The notes under the pieces: generated by a model
Seen by the model: only the letters and a program-made list of their open reading frames with translations
What the model was told of the DNA's origin: nothing
Databases searched by the model: none
Position numbers and translations under genes: made by a program
Shown here: in pieces, positions 33,535 to 45,011 of the stretch
How the letters are laid out: every line of letters begins with the position of its first letter
Numbering within the stretch: position 1 is the first letter of the stretch
Assembly: GCA_963678705.1 (NCBI GenBank)
Contig: OY783221.1
Span: 5,146,001 to 5,210,000 of the forward strand
Direction of reading: 5' to 3'
Length of the DNA stretch: 64,000 bases
DNA from: Panorpa germanica
Taxonomy: Eukaryota; Arthropoda; Insecta; Mecoptera; Panorpidae

Positions 33535-35999
33535 TCAACTACATTTGGCAGAAAAGATAGTGGTCCTTTAGCAAGACTATCTGAATCAATCAAAGCCTAC
33601 AAAATTTTATCTTTTCAACGTTAATAGCAATTAACACGCTTTCTAATAACTAAATTTTATAGAAACATCTGTATATAGACGTAAGTGTCTTTTTAGTCTG
33701 AACCGATTCATACCGATTGGAAATAAATGAGATTACTTTTAGATTACTGATTTTTTTGAGTAGCTGGACTATTCAGCACATAAATACATTAAATTATACA
33801 AAGAAATCCTTCTTATAGAAATTCCAATCTGTCAAATAATTCAAAGTATTTAAATCAATATCATCCACAAAACATCAAAACGTTTAGTTTCACATCACAG
33901 TTTTTTCCCCCAAATTCTTGTTAATGTATTAAAGAATTAGTGTGATTATCTGAATAAGATGTTTCCATACACAAAGCTTACGAAGGAAAGGAAAGGCCTT
34001 CCTTCCATCCATAAAATCAATATTATTTAATTTTATTTGTACGTATAATCGAAGAACCAATTCACTTCAGTAAATACAAGTGTTTTTTATATCTAACAGC
34101 ATGGGTTTTAGGGTTTTTGGTTTGGGTATGTACTCAATCACTATCGTTCGGGTGTGATCGATTTGTAATCACGTTTCCTGTTGCCGTGACGTCACTGTCT
34201 CACGAGACTGGTAAACACCAAGCAATATGTTAGGAGTTAGCTGTTAGTGTTCTCTCCAGGTGTTGACAATCTATTTGTTAGCAATGACATTTGTGAGAAA
34301 GAGACAAAGTATTGGGTAGCGATGGACACGGTGTTCTACAAGATAAGTTTTTCTTAAGGTTTTTAAAAAATAAAGAAGTAAAATTGCACTAATTTATTGC
34401 AGATAAATGTTAAAGGTGTGCACTATTTTTCTATCCTGTTGGATACATATTCTTTGAATATGACCAGCATAATTTTACACTTGCGTACATAAATCTTGAT
34501 GAGTACTAAACTTTCTCCGTAATAATATTTACACAAAATAGCACAATCTATTCCCAAGCGAATATAGCGACTAAATTCTTAAAAAGTGTACTACCGATTG
34601 ACATTCGCCACTCTATTCAATTGCGTTTCCGCAATATAGCGCCATCCTAACCCGTTTCAACAAGAGATCCCATTTTTAATTTCGCATCATTTTTCAACTC
34701 AAGATACAAGTGTCATTACGGTAAAATATTGCAGATATTGTTCTATTACTAACATCAAAATTTATACTTTAGATTAAAATAAACAATAACAATTCGGTCT
34801 TAAGATAGTTTTGCTGATAGCTCTATTTCCACAACAATTTATTAGTAATTGATTTAGATTGGCGAGCAATATTTGTTGATTGAGCGGTATAGCTGAATTA
34901 ACCAACTAAGTTAATTGATAACAAAACAGTTTAGTTAGCTAACAACAAAGTTGCTAGAGATAGGAATGTTTCACTAATTGCAGAACGAATTTAATCTTTA
35001 TTTTGAGTACTCATACTTGTAAATTATGTTTTGTAAATGTTTATAAATATACACATTCTATTAAGTGATAAAATATTTTTTAAATGAAATTTTTAAATGA
35101 AAAAAAATAGTTGATGCACTCAAATAAATATTAAAAAAAAATAATTGCAAATTTGCGTATATGAATTAGTTTGATAATAACTAAAACTAATATATCCACT
35201 ACTTTACAAATGTATGTAAATAATCCTAAGATTTCTAAATATAGTTACGACTTAAATAAGCACGGAGTCTTAAGGTTTTCAATATCTCCATTCCACGATA
35301 ATTCAATCGATGTAGTATCTATATAGTCCATGCCATGTGATACTCCCTCAACGACACCGTCCACCCTCCACCCTTCACTCTCCACCCTCAATATCCCCTC
35401 AACGAGCTGATAGCCAGACGATATCATCTTACCACTTTCTAGCGTAACCTAATTACTTTGACTGCAATCAACCAAGACGGTTTATGTATTTCGTGTGTAG
35501 ATTATTTCATTATCTGTAATAATGTTTAAGATCAATTGAAATAGATAATTAGAAACGGTTGTTACATTTTCACGTATAAACGAACTTGTGTAACACTTAT
35601 ATGTTCAAGTTATGCTTTATGACCTTTATAAAATATCATTTATATAGCATATATGTACTACGTAAATGCTACGTTGATAAATTTACTAATTGTCAATCAT
35701 TTTCATACTAAATAGCCTCCAGTATTCCAATATCTTTCTAGTTTTACTTTACTTAACATCTACATTATGTAATGCAAATAACCTTTTAACAAATAAGTTA
35801 TTTAAGTGTACTTGTTATACATTTATGTCCCCCATAGCTCAAATCCACAAATTGACTCATGCGAGTTTGTCTGCTTATTAGTCGACTACAAACTGGTACC
35901 CTATTCCTATTTGATGTAATAACAAATGAAATGCATGTACATAAATATACATACAACACAAAGTGATGGACGATAATCCCGACAAACAAAATGTCGAAA
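33535..35999. other. spacer, no gene called
   Basis: It contains a consensus CRE (TGACGTCA) at 34187-34194 and a C-rich stretch at 35342-35405 with repeated CCTCAACGA and CCACCCT words. A 60-codon minus-strand frame at 35245-35427 is an effect of this C-rich stretch and shows no known motif. Confidence 0.5.
34187..34194. promoter_or_regulatory. TGACGTCA, consensus CRE palindrome
   Basis: A perfect cAMP-response-element octamer. No nearby gene start was recognised, so it may be a chance match. A second one lies at 59319-59326. Confidence 0.3.
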
Positions 36000-36160
36000 A
36001 AGTTTTTTTAATAAATATTAGACAGCGCAGTGTTTGTGGCTTTAACGTCAAGTAAATGTACCCGAGTTCGATTCCATTTGCATATAAATATACAACACAT
36101 ATATGGTCGTCGAGAGTAGGAGAAGTATCGGAAATAAGCTAATCGTTAATTAAATAAATT
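36000..36160 (+). repeat. tRNA-derived SINE
   Basis: A box-A-like AGCGCAGTGTTTGTGG (about 36025), a box-B-like GAGTTCGATTCC (about 36064), a body, and a tail GAGTAGGAGAAGTATCGGAA, ATAAGCTAATCGTTAATTAA and AT-rich end. It shares the GTAGGAG/ATCGGAAATA tail with the pieces at 21.4-23.9 kb. The boxes lack a supporting cloverleaf, so it is a SINE rather than a tRNA gene. Confidence 0.6.
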
Positions 36161-36294
36161 TTAAATAAATATAGAGAGTTATTGAGAAATTAAATGAGCT
36201 GGCCCTGTGAGAACCAATTTCTCACCAAATCTTAGTAATCGAAATTACATTTGTTTTAAATAACCTGGTCTTAACTACCACTGGATCAATTCAA

Positions 36295-36385
36295 TAAGTA
36301 CCATTCCCATCTATTGCTTTAATTTTTTTTTTATTTCTTAATTTGAATAAAGGTATATCATATGGCTTATGCGTAATCTTTTCCA
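36295..36385 (-). repeat. family B MITE end fragment
   Basis: AATAAGTACCATTCCCATCT, GCTTTAATTTT and CATATGGCTTATGCGTA align with one end of the family B element at 61984-62453 (TTAAGTATCATTCCCACT, CATATGGCAATACGCGTA). Confidence 0.6.
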
Positions 36386-36933
36386 TATATATTATTGTTT
36401 TAATTTTAATTTCAGTTTTATGTTTTAGTTTTAGAGGTATGAATACTCCATACTTTTTAACCCTAAAACAAAAAACTTAACAGTTTGAAACAGTGCAGTA
36501 GTCTTTCCTATGGACCGTGTTTACAACCTAGAATCTATCATAAGAAAAATTAATTCTCGGATTGTAAAAAATAAAGTAAAGGTTTCAAAAACTTAATACT
36601 TAAAACTTTTTTTTTCTTCATCGACAGTTTTTATAACCTACAATGTTACGGATTATGAAAAATAAATAAAAATAGTTATTGTGACACTTTTGCAAACCAA
36701 CTAAACTTTTGTAAAGATCTGAAATTGCCGCCATCCATCACTGGAGATTTTAATCTCATCATATAGTTTCAAAATAATCGATATTATAAATTTGTCGGGA
36801 TATTAACTGTCGATATTTTAACTGTTGCGATTGTGAACATTAAACTCGTACGATACACAGTCTCTGCTATTGCAGTAAGAGTTATATTCATTAGACTGTA
36901 GAATTACACAGTTTTACGAGTTTATTCACCAAC

Positions 36934-36963
36934 ACCGATACCGATACCGATGCCGACACCGAC
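36934..36963. repeat. 6-bp tandem repeat, five units
   Basis: ACCGAT three times, then GCCGAC and ACCGAC. Confidence 0.9.
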
Positions 36964-37432
36964 GTATTTACACCGTTCAACGGCCTAGATAATTGTCCAC
37001 AGCTGTGTCTGACGTTTGTTTACTACCGCTACCGATAACCACCCTCTCCCCCCTTGTCCACCCCCTTTACCACTTTACTCTTATCACGTATTACAGAATC
37101 ATTTTAACATTTTATTATTTTTCTATACACGAACCATTTTAATGAAATAATAATATATCGTTTATTTTGTTTTCAGGTGAGTGCTTTGAATCTGCTATAC
37201 TACTTTACTAAATGATAAAACAAGTAAGTTTAAAATTTTTACGTAATTTTTACATCAACTACAGCGGTTATTAAGATATAGCAGCAAGGTACAGAAAAAA
37301 TATAGTTTTGATAAATATTGCAAAGAAATAAAGTTGTTTTTTTATTTCTTAAGAAAGGTGATGATTTATTGGGAAAGAAGTTAGTCCTCAGTGTGGCCTA
37401 GATTCTATTCCCGGGTGGCTGTATTAGTTCTG

Positions 37433-37473
37433 AGCATTAGCGTCCGCAGAAAATTTGGCGAGGGTGATAAACG
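37433..37473 (+). repeat. dispersed repeat fragment, partner of 18171-18215
   Basis: GAGCATTAGCGTCCGCAGAA followed by a G-rich stretch and GATAAAC. Similar to the 18.2 kb fragment in order and spacing. Confidence 0.4.
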
Positions 37474-38576
37474 AAACACATTTTTTTCCAGTAAATTTGT
37501 CACAGATTTCACAGATTCTATTCTATCTCGTGTTAAATTATATTTCCAGAAACGTGCCACTGTTGCCTCTACCTTAAGAGGGTAATATTTCTGCTTTTGA
37601 AGCAAACATACGAATTTTTTACAACTTTACGGTCCCAACTTTTTCAAAATTCAGACAATAAATAATTCAAAGGTTGCTGTAATCACACATAGATTAAACG
37701 CATTGGATTTATCATATCAAACATAGTAGTGAAGCGACACGGAGGGAAGACGTATAGACGACATCTACAAGTCTACTAAGATATCATTTAAGATCGGTTA
37801 TCTGAAATGGAGGTGCTCTTCAAAGCAATCTCATTGAAAATGCCGAATACAGATATTATTATAGATACTAGCTCTCGCTACATTCATCTTCTCGTCTACC
37901 TTTCCCCTCTTCCATATTTCATACGATAAATCCAATGAATTTGACGTGGTCGGGTGTATGACTACCTTTACTTGGAATGTTACATCAGACGGTTAATTCT
38001 TACAACACATTCCATCAGTGGCACCTTGGATATTGTTTTACTTCACATTTAAGATGTAATCTCTTTCAATCTCTTATAATTTGTACTACAACACAGCCTA
38101 AGCAGAACCATAGGTCTATCGTAAGTTCTATGCATGCAGTAATCACTTGTTCTGCACGTAATACAGGTAACGATTATTTGATCAACAGATAAATTGCATT
38201 TACGTGACATCTTAAATAATACTTAAATCAGGAAATAATTACATTTTACTTTTCTATTTTGCTTGTTAATAGAAAATTGTGGTTTGTGTTATACGTAGAA
38301 ACAATATATGTATTTAATGGGTTTCAATTATCACATTTAAAATGCAATTCAATACTAATGTATTTCTTGTACTAATTAACTAGTGCTAGTTTGATGGCAA
38401 CGTTTCCTATTTAATTATATTATTAAAGATTCAGAAATTTCCAATATCTTAGATTGTATAAAGTTATAAATTTGATATTAGTATCAAGCTTTCCATTACA
38501 TCTAGTGCAACTTTCTTAAGGGGTTAGAATTTTCAAAAAAAAAAAAGGAAAAATTATTTCATTTTCGTAATGTATA

Positions 38577-38828
38577 TACAGGGTGTCCCAATATTTAACG
38601 ATAAGCGGGCACCAGAGGGTGGTCCTGCTCATGACTACACGAGAAAAAATCAGAAATATTTGAAAAATTGTGGTCATGGTAGTTAAAAACATCTTAAGGT
38701 GTTTCAATTTTCGAAAGATTTTTATTTTTTTTGTAATTTCTAAACAAAATGAGATAATTTTCACGTGAAGTCATGAGCAGGACCACCCTCTGGTGCCCGC
38801 TTATCGTTGAATTTTGGGACACACTGTA
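38577..38828. mobile_element. TA-flanked hairpin MITE (252 bp), Tc1/mariner-type
   Basis: The left arm TACAGGGTGTCCCAATATTT continues through AACGATAAGCGGGCACCAGA and GGGTGGTCCTGCTCATGACT; the right arm is its complement with few changes, giving inverted ends of roughly 65 bp. TA lies on both sides (38575-38576 and 38829-38830). CAGGGTGTCCC ends with TA duplication are typical of mariner-like MITEs in insects. The 82-codon minus-strand frame across it is fortuitous. Confidence 0.88.
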
Positions 38829-38830
38829 TA

Positions 38831-39340
38831 TTTAACTACACACACAGAAAATTTAAAGTCAATCCGGTGATTATTTTCTAAGTTATGTAAATTCAAAAAA
38901 AAAATTTACTACGTATAGTACTTTTGAAGCTTTAAATGCGTTTTTCTAAAAACTGTGTTTTAAGAGCCGATGACCAAGATTTCTCAGAAACGGCTGAACC
39001 GATCAGTCTCAAATTTCAACACAAGCTTCTTAAGTATATTTTTCAGTAATTAACCGAAGGTTTTTCCTCACCGATAAATATTTTTTTTATAAACAATTTA
39101 AGACCAAAATTTTTGTCAAAAATCAATTTTTTCTTTTGAGAAACCTCCATTTTGTCAAAAAAAAAATGTTTTGCTTATTCCTTTAAATAATTACTAGATT
39201 ATACATTACTTTAACGAAATTCGTTTGGTATTTTCATTTTAGATGATTCAGTCTAAAGATATCGTGGTCACCGCAAGATGCTTTTTTTGAGAGGAGCTCC
39301 TGGAGATCAGCTATAGCAGCTTTAAATATAATACTCATAA
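38831..39340. other. spacer with probable unassigned repeat DNA
   Basis: The stretch ATTTCTCAGAAACGGCTGAA followed by CCGATCAGTCTCAAATTTCA resembles wording common in insect transposon-derived DNA, but no ends could be defined. No gene seen. Confidence 0.4.
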
Positions 39341-39376
39341 GCATCTTCATTATGATGTGACTCCAACATGTTTACT
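39341..39376 (+). repeat. family D MITE end fragment
   Basis: GCATCTTCATTATGATGTGA then CTCCAACATGTTTACTG matches the right end of 4103-4353. Confidence 0.65.
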
Positions 39377-39579
39377 GTAATAAAATCCCTTCAAATCCAT
39401 CCAAGAGAATGACAATCTTAACCTTTCTTTATAGACAAGAGAGGAACTAGTAAGCAGCTAATCTTAATTTAAAAAACGATTTATTGAAATTAACCGTTTA
39501 GATAAGTATTTAAAGAACAATAAAAAAAGCTTACGCAATATTCATATAAATAATCTTACAAAAATATATGAACAAAATT

Positions 39580-39665
39580 TCCAAATATTTTGTAGATAAA
39601 AAAAAATTTGCAAAAGGGAAGTTAACCTTGCTTCAGACGTGTTTAAAAATACCCTAATATTACTC
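39580..39665 (+). repeat. dispersed repeat H, copy 1
   Basis: GCAAAAGGGAAGTTAACCTT followed by GCTTCA, preceded by an A-run and followed by CTAATATTACTCTT, matches 44270-44354 over about 80 bp. The element type is unknown. Confidence 0.7.
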
Positions 39666-39739
39666 TTATTGCGAACCTATTAAGGCAGCTATATCCACCT
39701 CGACCATATAGAAAATCAAGAACTTCATATTACCTATCC

Positions 39740-39800
39740 ATCTACGTTTTTGCTAGGTACCCCGGGGGGCTAGCCCCTAGCGGCCTTACGTTGAAGCAAC
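39740..39800. other. GC-rich island in AT-rich DNA
   Basis: GGTACCCCGGGGGGCTAGCC followed by CCTAGCGGCC. It has the look of eroded retroelement DNA, but no element was recognised. Confidence 0.4.
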
Positions 39801-40310
39801 AAACTTCCCCTAAGACTTATCTAATAATTATTGTATATATACTCTAAATATTTGAAGTACAATACTGCTGTTTTATCATAAAAATGTGATGCCATCTATA
39901 TTCAACATATAAAGTTTTGGTAATGTGAATGTCCGGAGTTCTATTGATAATATTAGACCATCTGTGGTAACATAAAGACACATTGGTTAACAAATTCACG
40001 TGAATCTCTAAAGTGCGGTACAGTCTAATGCGACATGAATAAGTTGAGGTTATTTAAACATCAGTGTACAAAATGTATTATAATGTGATCGTCCACACCA
40101 GCGCTAGTTCAACATTCGACATTCATTTAACTCTACTAAACTCTACGAGGCATCAGAGTAGAGTTATTATTTTCTTTGTAATCTATTTACCGACTCCGCC
40201 GCAGTGAAAAGCAAAATCTTTGTAGACTAGAACGAAAGTATTACTTGCGCTTACATTGTGCATGTATGCAAAATGTGACAAGAAGCGACGGGGGGTTGTC
40301 AGAATAGTAT

Positions 40311-40833
40311 GTCATTCCCACTCCCTGTTTTGATATTTAATTTACTGTTTTTATTTAATATTGTAATCTAGATTTCGGGTTTTCGTTTAAGCATTTCTTT
40401 TCAGATTTGTGTATGCATCATTAGTAATATAAATTTTGACAGTTCGACAAAATTGTATGTGAAATAATTAAAATTGCTATTTTTAAGAATAATTAGTAAT
40501 AGAAATTGTTTTCACTTTTATATTTTTCAAAAACTGACATTAAACTTCTTTTAAAAGTAAATCCTTCTGCATTTTGACAGATTGTCACATTTTGGAGGTT
40601 ATATTATAATATAGTTTTTCTTAATTTAATATTTTTAATTTAAGACCTTGGAAGATTCTAAAGGAAGGTTCTAAAGGAATTGTAAGGTTCTAAAAAAACT
40701 AAGAAAACTTAAAACATAAATTAAATTAAAAATGGTACTGTGAATGACTACGCGTATTGCCATATGCTAAACAATTTAAATTAAATACTAAATACAAAAT
40801 AAAATTAAAGCAGTGAGTGGGAATGATACTTTA
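40311..40833 (+). mobile_element. family B MITE, copy 1 (~520 bp)
   Basis: The ends GTCATTCCCACTCCCTGTTT and AGCAGTGAGTGGGAATGATA are inverted. Nearly the whole length matches the reverse complement of 61984-62453: TTTAATTTACTGTTTTTATT near one end, CAAAAACTGACATTAAACTT inside, and GAATGACTACGCGTATTGCC near the other. The flanks are degenerate where the other copy has TTAA. Non-coding. Confidence 0.85.
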
Positions 40834-40859
40834 GTTACTTCAAATTATAGAAAACTTAA

Positions 40860-41114
40860 GGTGAAACGATACATGGCCATTTTTTCTTGCGAAATATAGA
40901 TGAGAACTCACTAAAAGTCAGTGGAAGAAAGCTTAAAATGTAGATACGTTATTCACCTAACTAATTGCAGCTTTAGATTTTGATTCGCCTTTATAGTTAC
41001 TTACAGAAAACGATTTAAACATAAAAAAACATGGTTTTTTTGATAATATATAACCTGCTGTATAGTATCGCCATCTATATTTCCCGAGAAAAAATTGCCA
41101 AGTATCGTTTCACC
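40860..41114. mobile_element. TTAA-flanked MITE (family C, 255 bp), possibly piggyBac-type
   Basis: The arms GGTGAAACGATACATGGCCA and, complemented, GGTGAAACGATACTTGGCAA continue for about 43 bp to GAAATATAGATG. TTAA flanks both sides (40856-40859 and 41115-41118). TTAA duplication is the signature of piggyBac-type insertion, although the GGTG start is not the CCY start usual for that superfamily. It lies 23 bp from family B copy 1. Confidence 0.85.
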
Positions 41115-41118
41115 TTAA

Positions 41119-42115
41119 ATAAAATGAAAAATATGTTTCATAGACCGGACACAAATATCCAAATTTAGACAATATAGACCATTGCATTCTGCAACTAATG
41201 ATTATGTGTTGAAGTGACAATGTTCATAATTTCAATAAATGTTGAGAACCATTGGTATTATGAGTACTCACCACTTATTGCACGTGAGTAGATTTCAGTG
41301 AATGTTTCTGTTACACAATAGTTCACTATTATTGTATATTTATTCGTTTTGACGTCGCAGAGCTGTAGACCATTTGAATGGGTTTCAATGCTTATATTAC
41401 AGCATTTCAGTGCTTTTAGAACTCTTAAGCATTATACGTAATCTGTATATGCAAATGTATATGTGTATGTACATAATATGTGGTATAAGTACAAATACAA
41501 CAGAAAACAGGAGAGCAGGGTTCGTTGAACAACTTATTTTTACGATTGTTGCTTTATGTATAGTATACAAATATACTCGTAAGACGGTTTGGATATTTAT
41601 TTTATAATAAAATAATTATGATGTCTGAGTATTGTACATAAAACTATTGATAACATCACTCTTAAATATTGATATATGTACTTTATCATTTTTCTATTAT
41701 TTTTATTATCATTTCTATAAATCCTTTGACACTTTTCTAACAACTAGAAAATTATAAAGTTTTACATAAAAGTATATTACAGATTAAGGCATTTTGAATC
41801 AAAAACGGAGGCGAAAAGTTCAGAAGCAAAAATGCATTACCCCACCCTATAAACTTAAGCTTTAAAATACGAAATTATATTCAAATATATTTTCTACCTC
41901 TGGCTTATAACATGCTTCGAAAAATCTTACTCAAATTGTAATTGTTATATTCAACATTACTACGATACAAGAAAATGTTTGCAGGGTTGTGTCCGGTTAG
42001 AAGGACGCTATGCTTTAGAGGCACTATTTCACCGGAAGAGTAAATTCGGTGCTAATATTGTCCAGGAATAAGACACAGGTGTTCATGTGCATTTATACAT
42101 ACTTATAAGCTTGTC
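41119..42115. other. AT-rich spacer
   Basis: TTGAGAACCATTGG at 41242-41255 resembles a reversed hAT end (CAGTGGTTCTCAA), but no partner end or duplication was found. No gene seen. Confidence 0.45.
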
Positions 42116-42168
42116 ACAAGCTAAATCCAAGGTTTATTTTCTACTTGTTATGTAGAAAATTTGTTACA
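42116..42168 (+). repeat. dispersed repeat I, copy 1
   Basis: AAGCTTGTCACAAGCTAAAT, CCAAGGTTTATTTTCTACTT, then ATGTAGAAA. Related copies at 49686, 57471 and 59606, all on the plus strand. It begins with a small palindrome, AGCTTG-TCA-CAAGCT. Confidence 0.65.
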
Positions 42169-42974
42169 CGGTACATTTTCAAATTTGGTCGCTTACTGCG
42201 AGATAATTCCAAGATCGTTTTGTACGCGGGAATGAATTCATATTACTAGCATAGATTTTCGTTGACCCTTTCTTCCTCTATAGACACCTAGCCATTATAT
42301 ATTTTGCAACACAATTAATATATGTTTAGAACAATTGTTCTGCTGTTTACTGTAGAGGTATGGTACGGCTGTGCTATGAGTTTGTCGCCAGCTGTGACTC
42401 TACCTTTATTACTTCTCCGTTACTGGCAACGAGTACCTTTAATAGAAATACTTACCCAGACGAAATTAGAAGCCAATGTAACTTATGAAACGTGTATAAT
42501 TGTATGCCTTATGAAAGATGTCGACTTAACATCGATTATATAACGTAATAATTAATTTTAAATATAATTAAGTTGCATTAAAAAAAACGACAAATTTTAT
42601 AAAACATTCAGTTACCAATATTTATTTTGTTTTCATATGTGGATTCACTTTGAACAATATTTAAGCTTTAAAATATTTTTTATCATAATATTTATGGTTG
42701 ATTTTCTAAAACTCTACACTTTATGAAAATATCACAGAATCAAACCAAACTGAAATTACACTGTGAAAAGCCATACAGTCAAAATTACTACGTGAACATA
42801 GTACCTAATCCTGTAATAGTAGTTACTGAGTCCGAATAACATTTGTCAAGCCATTGCTTTGCTTGAGTACTTTATCAACACGCGAAATTCAGATTTTTCC
42901 ATTGTTTTAAATGAAACAAAAGTAGCGTCATTAAAACCACTGTAACTTTTAAATCAATGATCTGAATGTTCTGA
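42169..42974. other. AT-rich spacer
   Basis: A 73-codon frame at 42322-42543 was examined and shows no recognised motif beyond a hydrophobic start. No gene called. Confidence 0.5.
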
Positions 42975-43571
42975 AATGGGCTTGTGTCCTATGTCTTAAT
43001 TTCTATAAAAGTGTACTATATATTGATAAAGTGAGTTACTAGAACCTCGAATGTTCAATTATTTTTAAATAACTCCTTATATGTTAAGAGATATTAACAA
43101 TTTAAATAGTCATTTTGTCTCTTTAATTATTAAAAAACGTTGTACACATTCCAAGTGCATGTGACATCACAATCCTTGTGTAATGTATTTATATATCAAA
43201 ATATCAAATATTATTTACAGCTATTTCAAGGAACTATCAAATTTCAATATTATGTCTGCCTTAGCAGGGTTAAATAAAATAAAAACTTATTATTCTTCGA
43301 CTTGACTTGATTATTATGACTACCAACAGCTACAAAACATTACCACAGCACTGATCTACTCAACAAATAACTGACGTTAAAATGCATTTCACGTCATACA
43401 AATATGGCCGACCATTTCTAGCGCTAAAACTACAATTCAAATTTTTAATTGCTATATCTCCGTCAACATTTAGATATTTAATAAAATAGACACGCCAATA
43501 CACATTTATTAACATCAATTTCAATCAACAATTGAAAAATGACTACTAAAAAATGAGCACACAAGCCCATT
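42975..43571 (-). mobile_element. family A element, copy 3 (597 bp)
   Basis: Reverse orientation. It begins AATGGGCTTGTGTCCTATGT, the complement of the right end of other copies, and ends ACACAAGCCCATT. It lacks the GTAAGGTTGGTAACC segment found in copies 1 and 2. The flanks are GTTCTGA and TTAACAC, with no duplication evident. Confidence 0.87.
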
Positions 43572-43609
43572 TTAACACACTTCGTTTGAAGGTTTGTTTC
43601 ATAGATTTA

Positions 43610-43690
43610 TGACAATAGTGGTGGCATCTATATGTCATCCTACGAACTTATTGAGTGATGTTCTAGCACACTGGTACTATCTCTATATCG
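43610..43690 (-). mobile_element. mariner end fragment
   Basis: The complement reads AACATCACTCAATAAGTTCG followed by TAGGATGACATATAGATG and CCACTAT, matching the start of the element at 50560-50832. No coding part is present. Confidence 0.6.
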
Positions 43691-43830
43691 CATAGAAGGT
43701 TTTACTGTGTTTCTCACAGTGTAGGCAAATACGTTGAATGTTTAGCCACTGCAGTTAATCTATATGTACCCTTACCCTTACGATAATAACCAAATCTCTA
43801 CAACTATAATTGTTCTGCTTCAGCTAACTT

Positions 43831-43990
43831 CAGCCTATTGAATCCTACGAGTCTATTCCTGTCAGTCCGACTTAATATGACAGGCGCATTGTTCTGCAAT
43901 AGTAGTAACTTTGAGGGTAGGATTAGAACGGATTGTCATAAATCTGATTTAGCTAATTGATTTGGTGGTCGTAATCTATTGAATAGGCTG
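43831..43990. mobile_element. possible small MITE
   Basis: CAGCCTATTGAATCCTACGA near the left and, complemented, CAGCCTATTCAATAGATTAC near the right suggest inverted ends of 14-20 bp. No second copy or target duplication was seen, so this may be a chance inverted repeat. Confidence 0.35.
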
Positions 43991-45011
43991 ACAATAAGAG
44001 GGATATTGTATAGAAAGTAACAGTGGTATCTGTATAAACATATAAATGTCATATAGAACACTATTATCTAATTAGATTTAGAAATACACATACTTCAAAC
44101 ATGTTGATATGTTGAAATTAATTAATAGGTGGTATATTAATGGAATTAACTTGTTCTTTTAATTAGAACTGGCACAGTTTTGTAAGTTTAGTATTAAAAT
44201 AAAACATATCTTTTTTCTAGTGCCAAATATTAGGTAATTTGTGTGACGCAATTTATGGATGGCCCCTTGCAAATATAAATTTTGTGAATAAAAAAAAATT
44301 GCAAAAGGGAAGTTAACCTTGCTTCATACGCTTCGAACCTTAATATTCCTCTTTACATAAACATAATAATACATAAACATAATAACAATATTATATTATA
44401 GAAAGACTTATTAAATAATTTCAAGAGTTCCCGGAAAACATATCAAGTAGCACTAATCACAACAATTTGTAAATGACTCCTCGTTTAAAACTATATGTCA
44501 GAATAGCATAGAAAGCAGGGGAAACCAGGAAAACAGAGACATTGTTCTCTTTAGGGGTAACAATTAATTATTACCCTTTACTTCATCCTTCAATTCCTAG
44601 TTTGGTTATTTCATTCCCAACAGTCCCAACAGGTTCGTCTCTAATATTTCATTATGTAAGGTAGAATATCTCATTCCTGCTCCCATTCCCGCTCCCATTT
44701 TCATTCTCATGTCTTGAACTTTTACGCCACAATGTTGATTCAATTAACTTAAATTAATTTAAAATTTGATCTTAAACGTAACTGACATTTATATTAAATG
44801 AACCAGAGAGTAATAAATATACGTCTAACTGTATTATTTCTTGAATTATTTTAATTTATAATTACGAGTATAATGTATACGTACGTACGTTCTCTTGCCT
44901 TCATTTAAATTAGGAATTACGAACGTACATTCCACGTTGAATAATATCATATACGATTATATTTATTAGCTGACAGATTACTGTACCATATGAGTATTTA
45001 ATTTATATATG
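43991..45011. other. AT-rich spacer
   Basis: It holds repeat H copy 2 and a TGCTCCCATTCCCGCTCCCA stretch near 44678. No gene seen. Confidence 0.5.
44270..44354 (+). repeat. dispersed repeat H, copy 2
   Basis: An A-run followed by TTGCAAAAGGGAAGTTAACC and TTGCTTCATACG; matches 39580-39665. Confidence 0.7.

Larger units (their letters stand above)
36386..38576. other. spacer with a 6-bp tandem array
   Basis: It holds the ACCGAT array (36934-36963), a C-rich tract near 37045-37075 and the repeat fragment at 37433-37473. The 64- to 71-codon frames at 37.4-38.2 kb show no motif. No gene called. Confidence 0.5.

Noticed and set aside
35245-35427. 60-codon minus-strand frame in a C-rich stretch
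   Set aside because: The glycine/valine/glutamate bias follows from repeated CCACCCT/CCTCAACG words.
41241-41262. Solo hAT-like end TTGAGAACCATTGG
   Set aside because: No opposite end or 8-bp duplication was found; the match is short.
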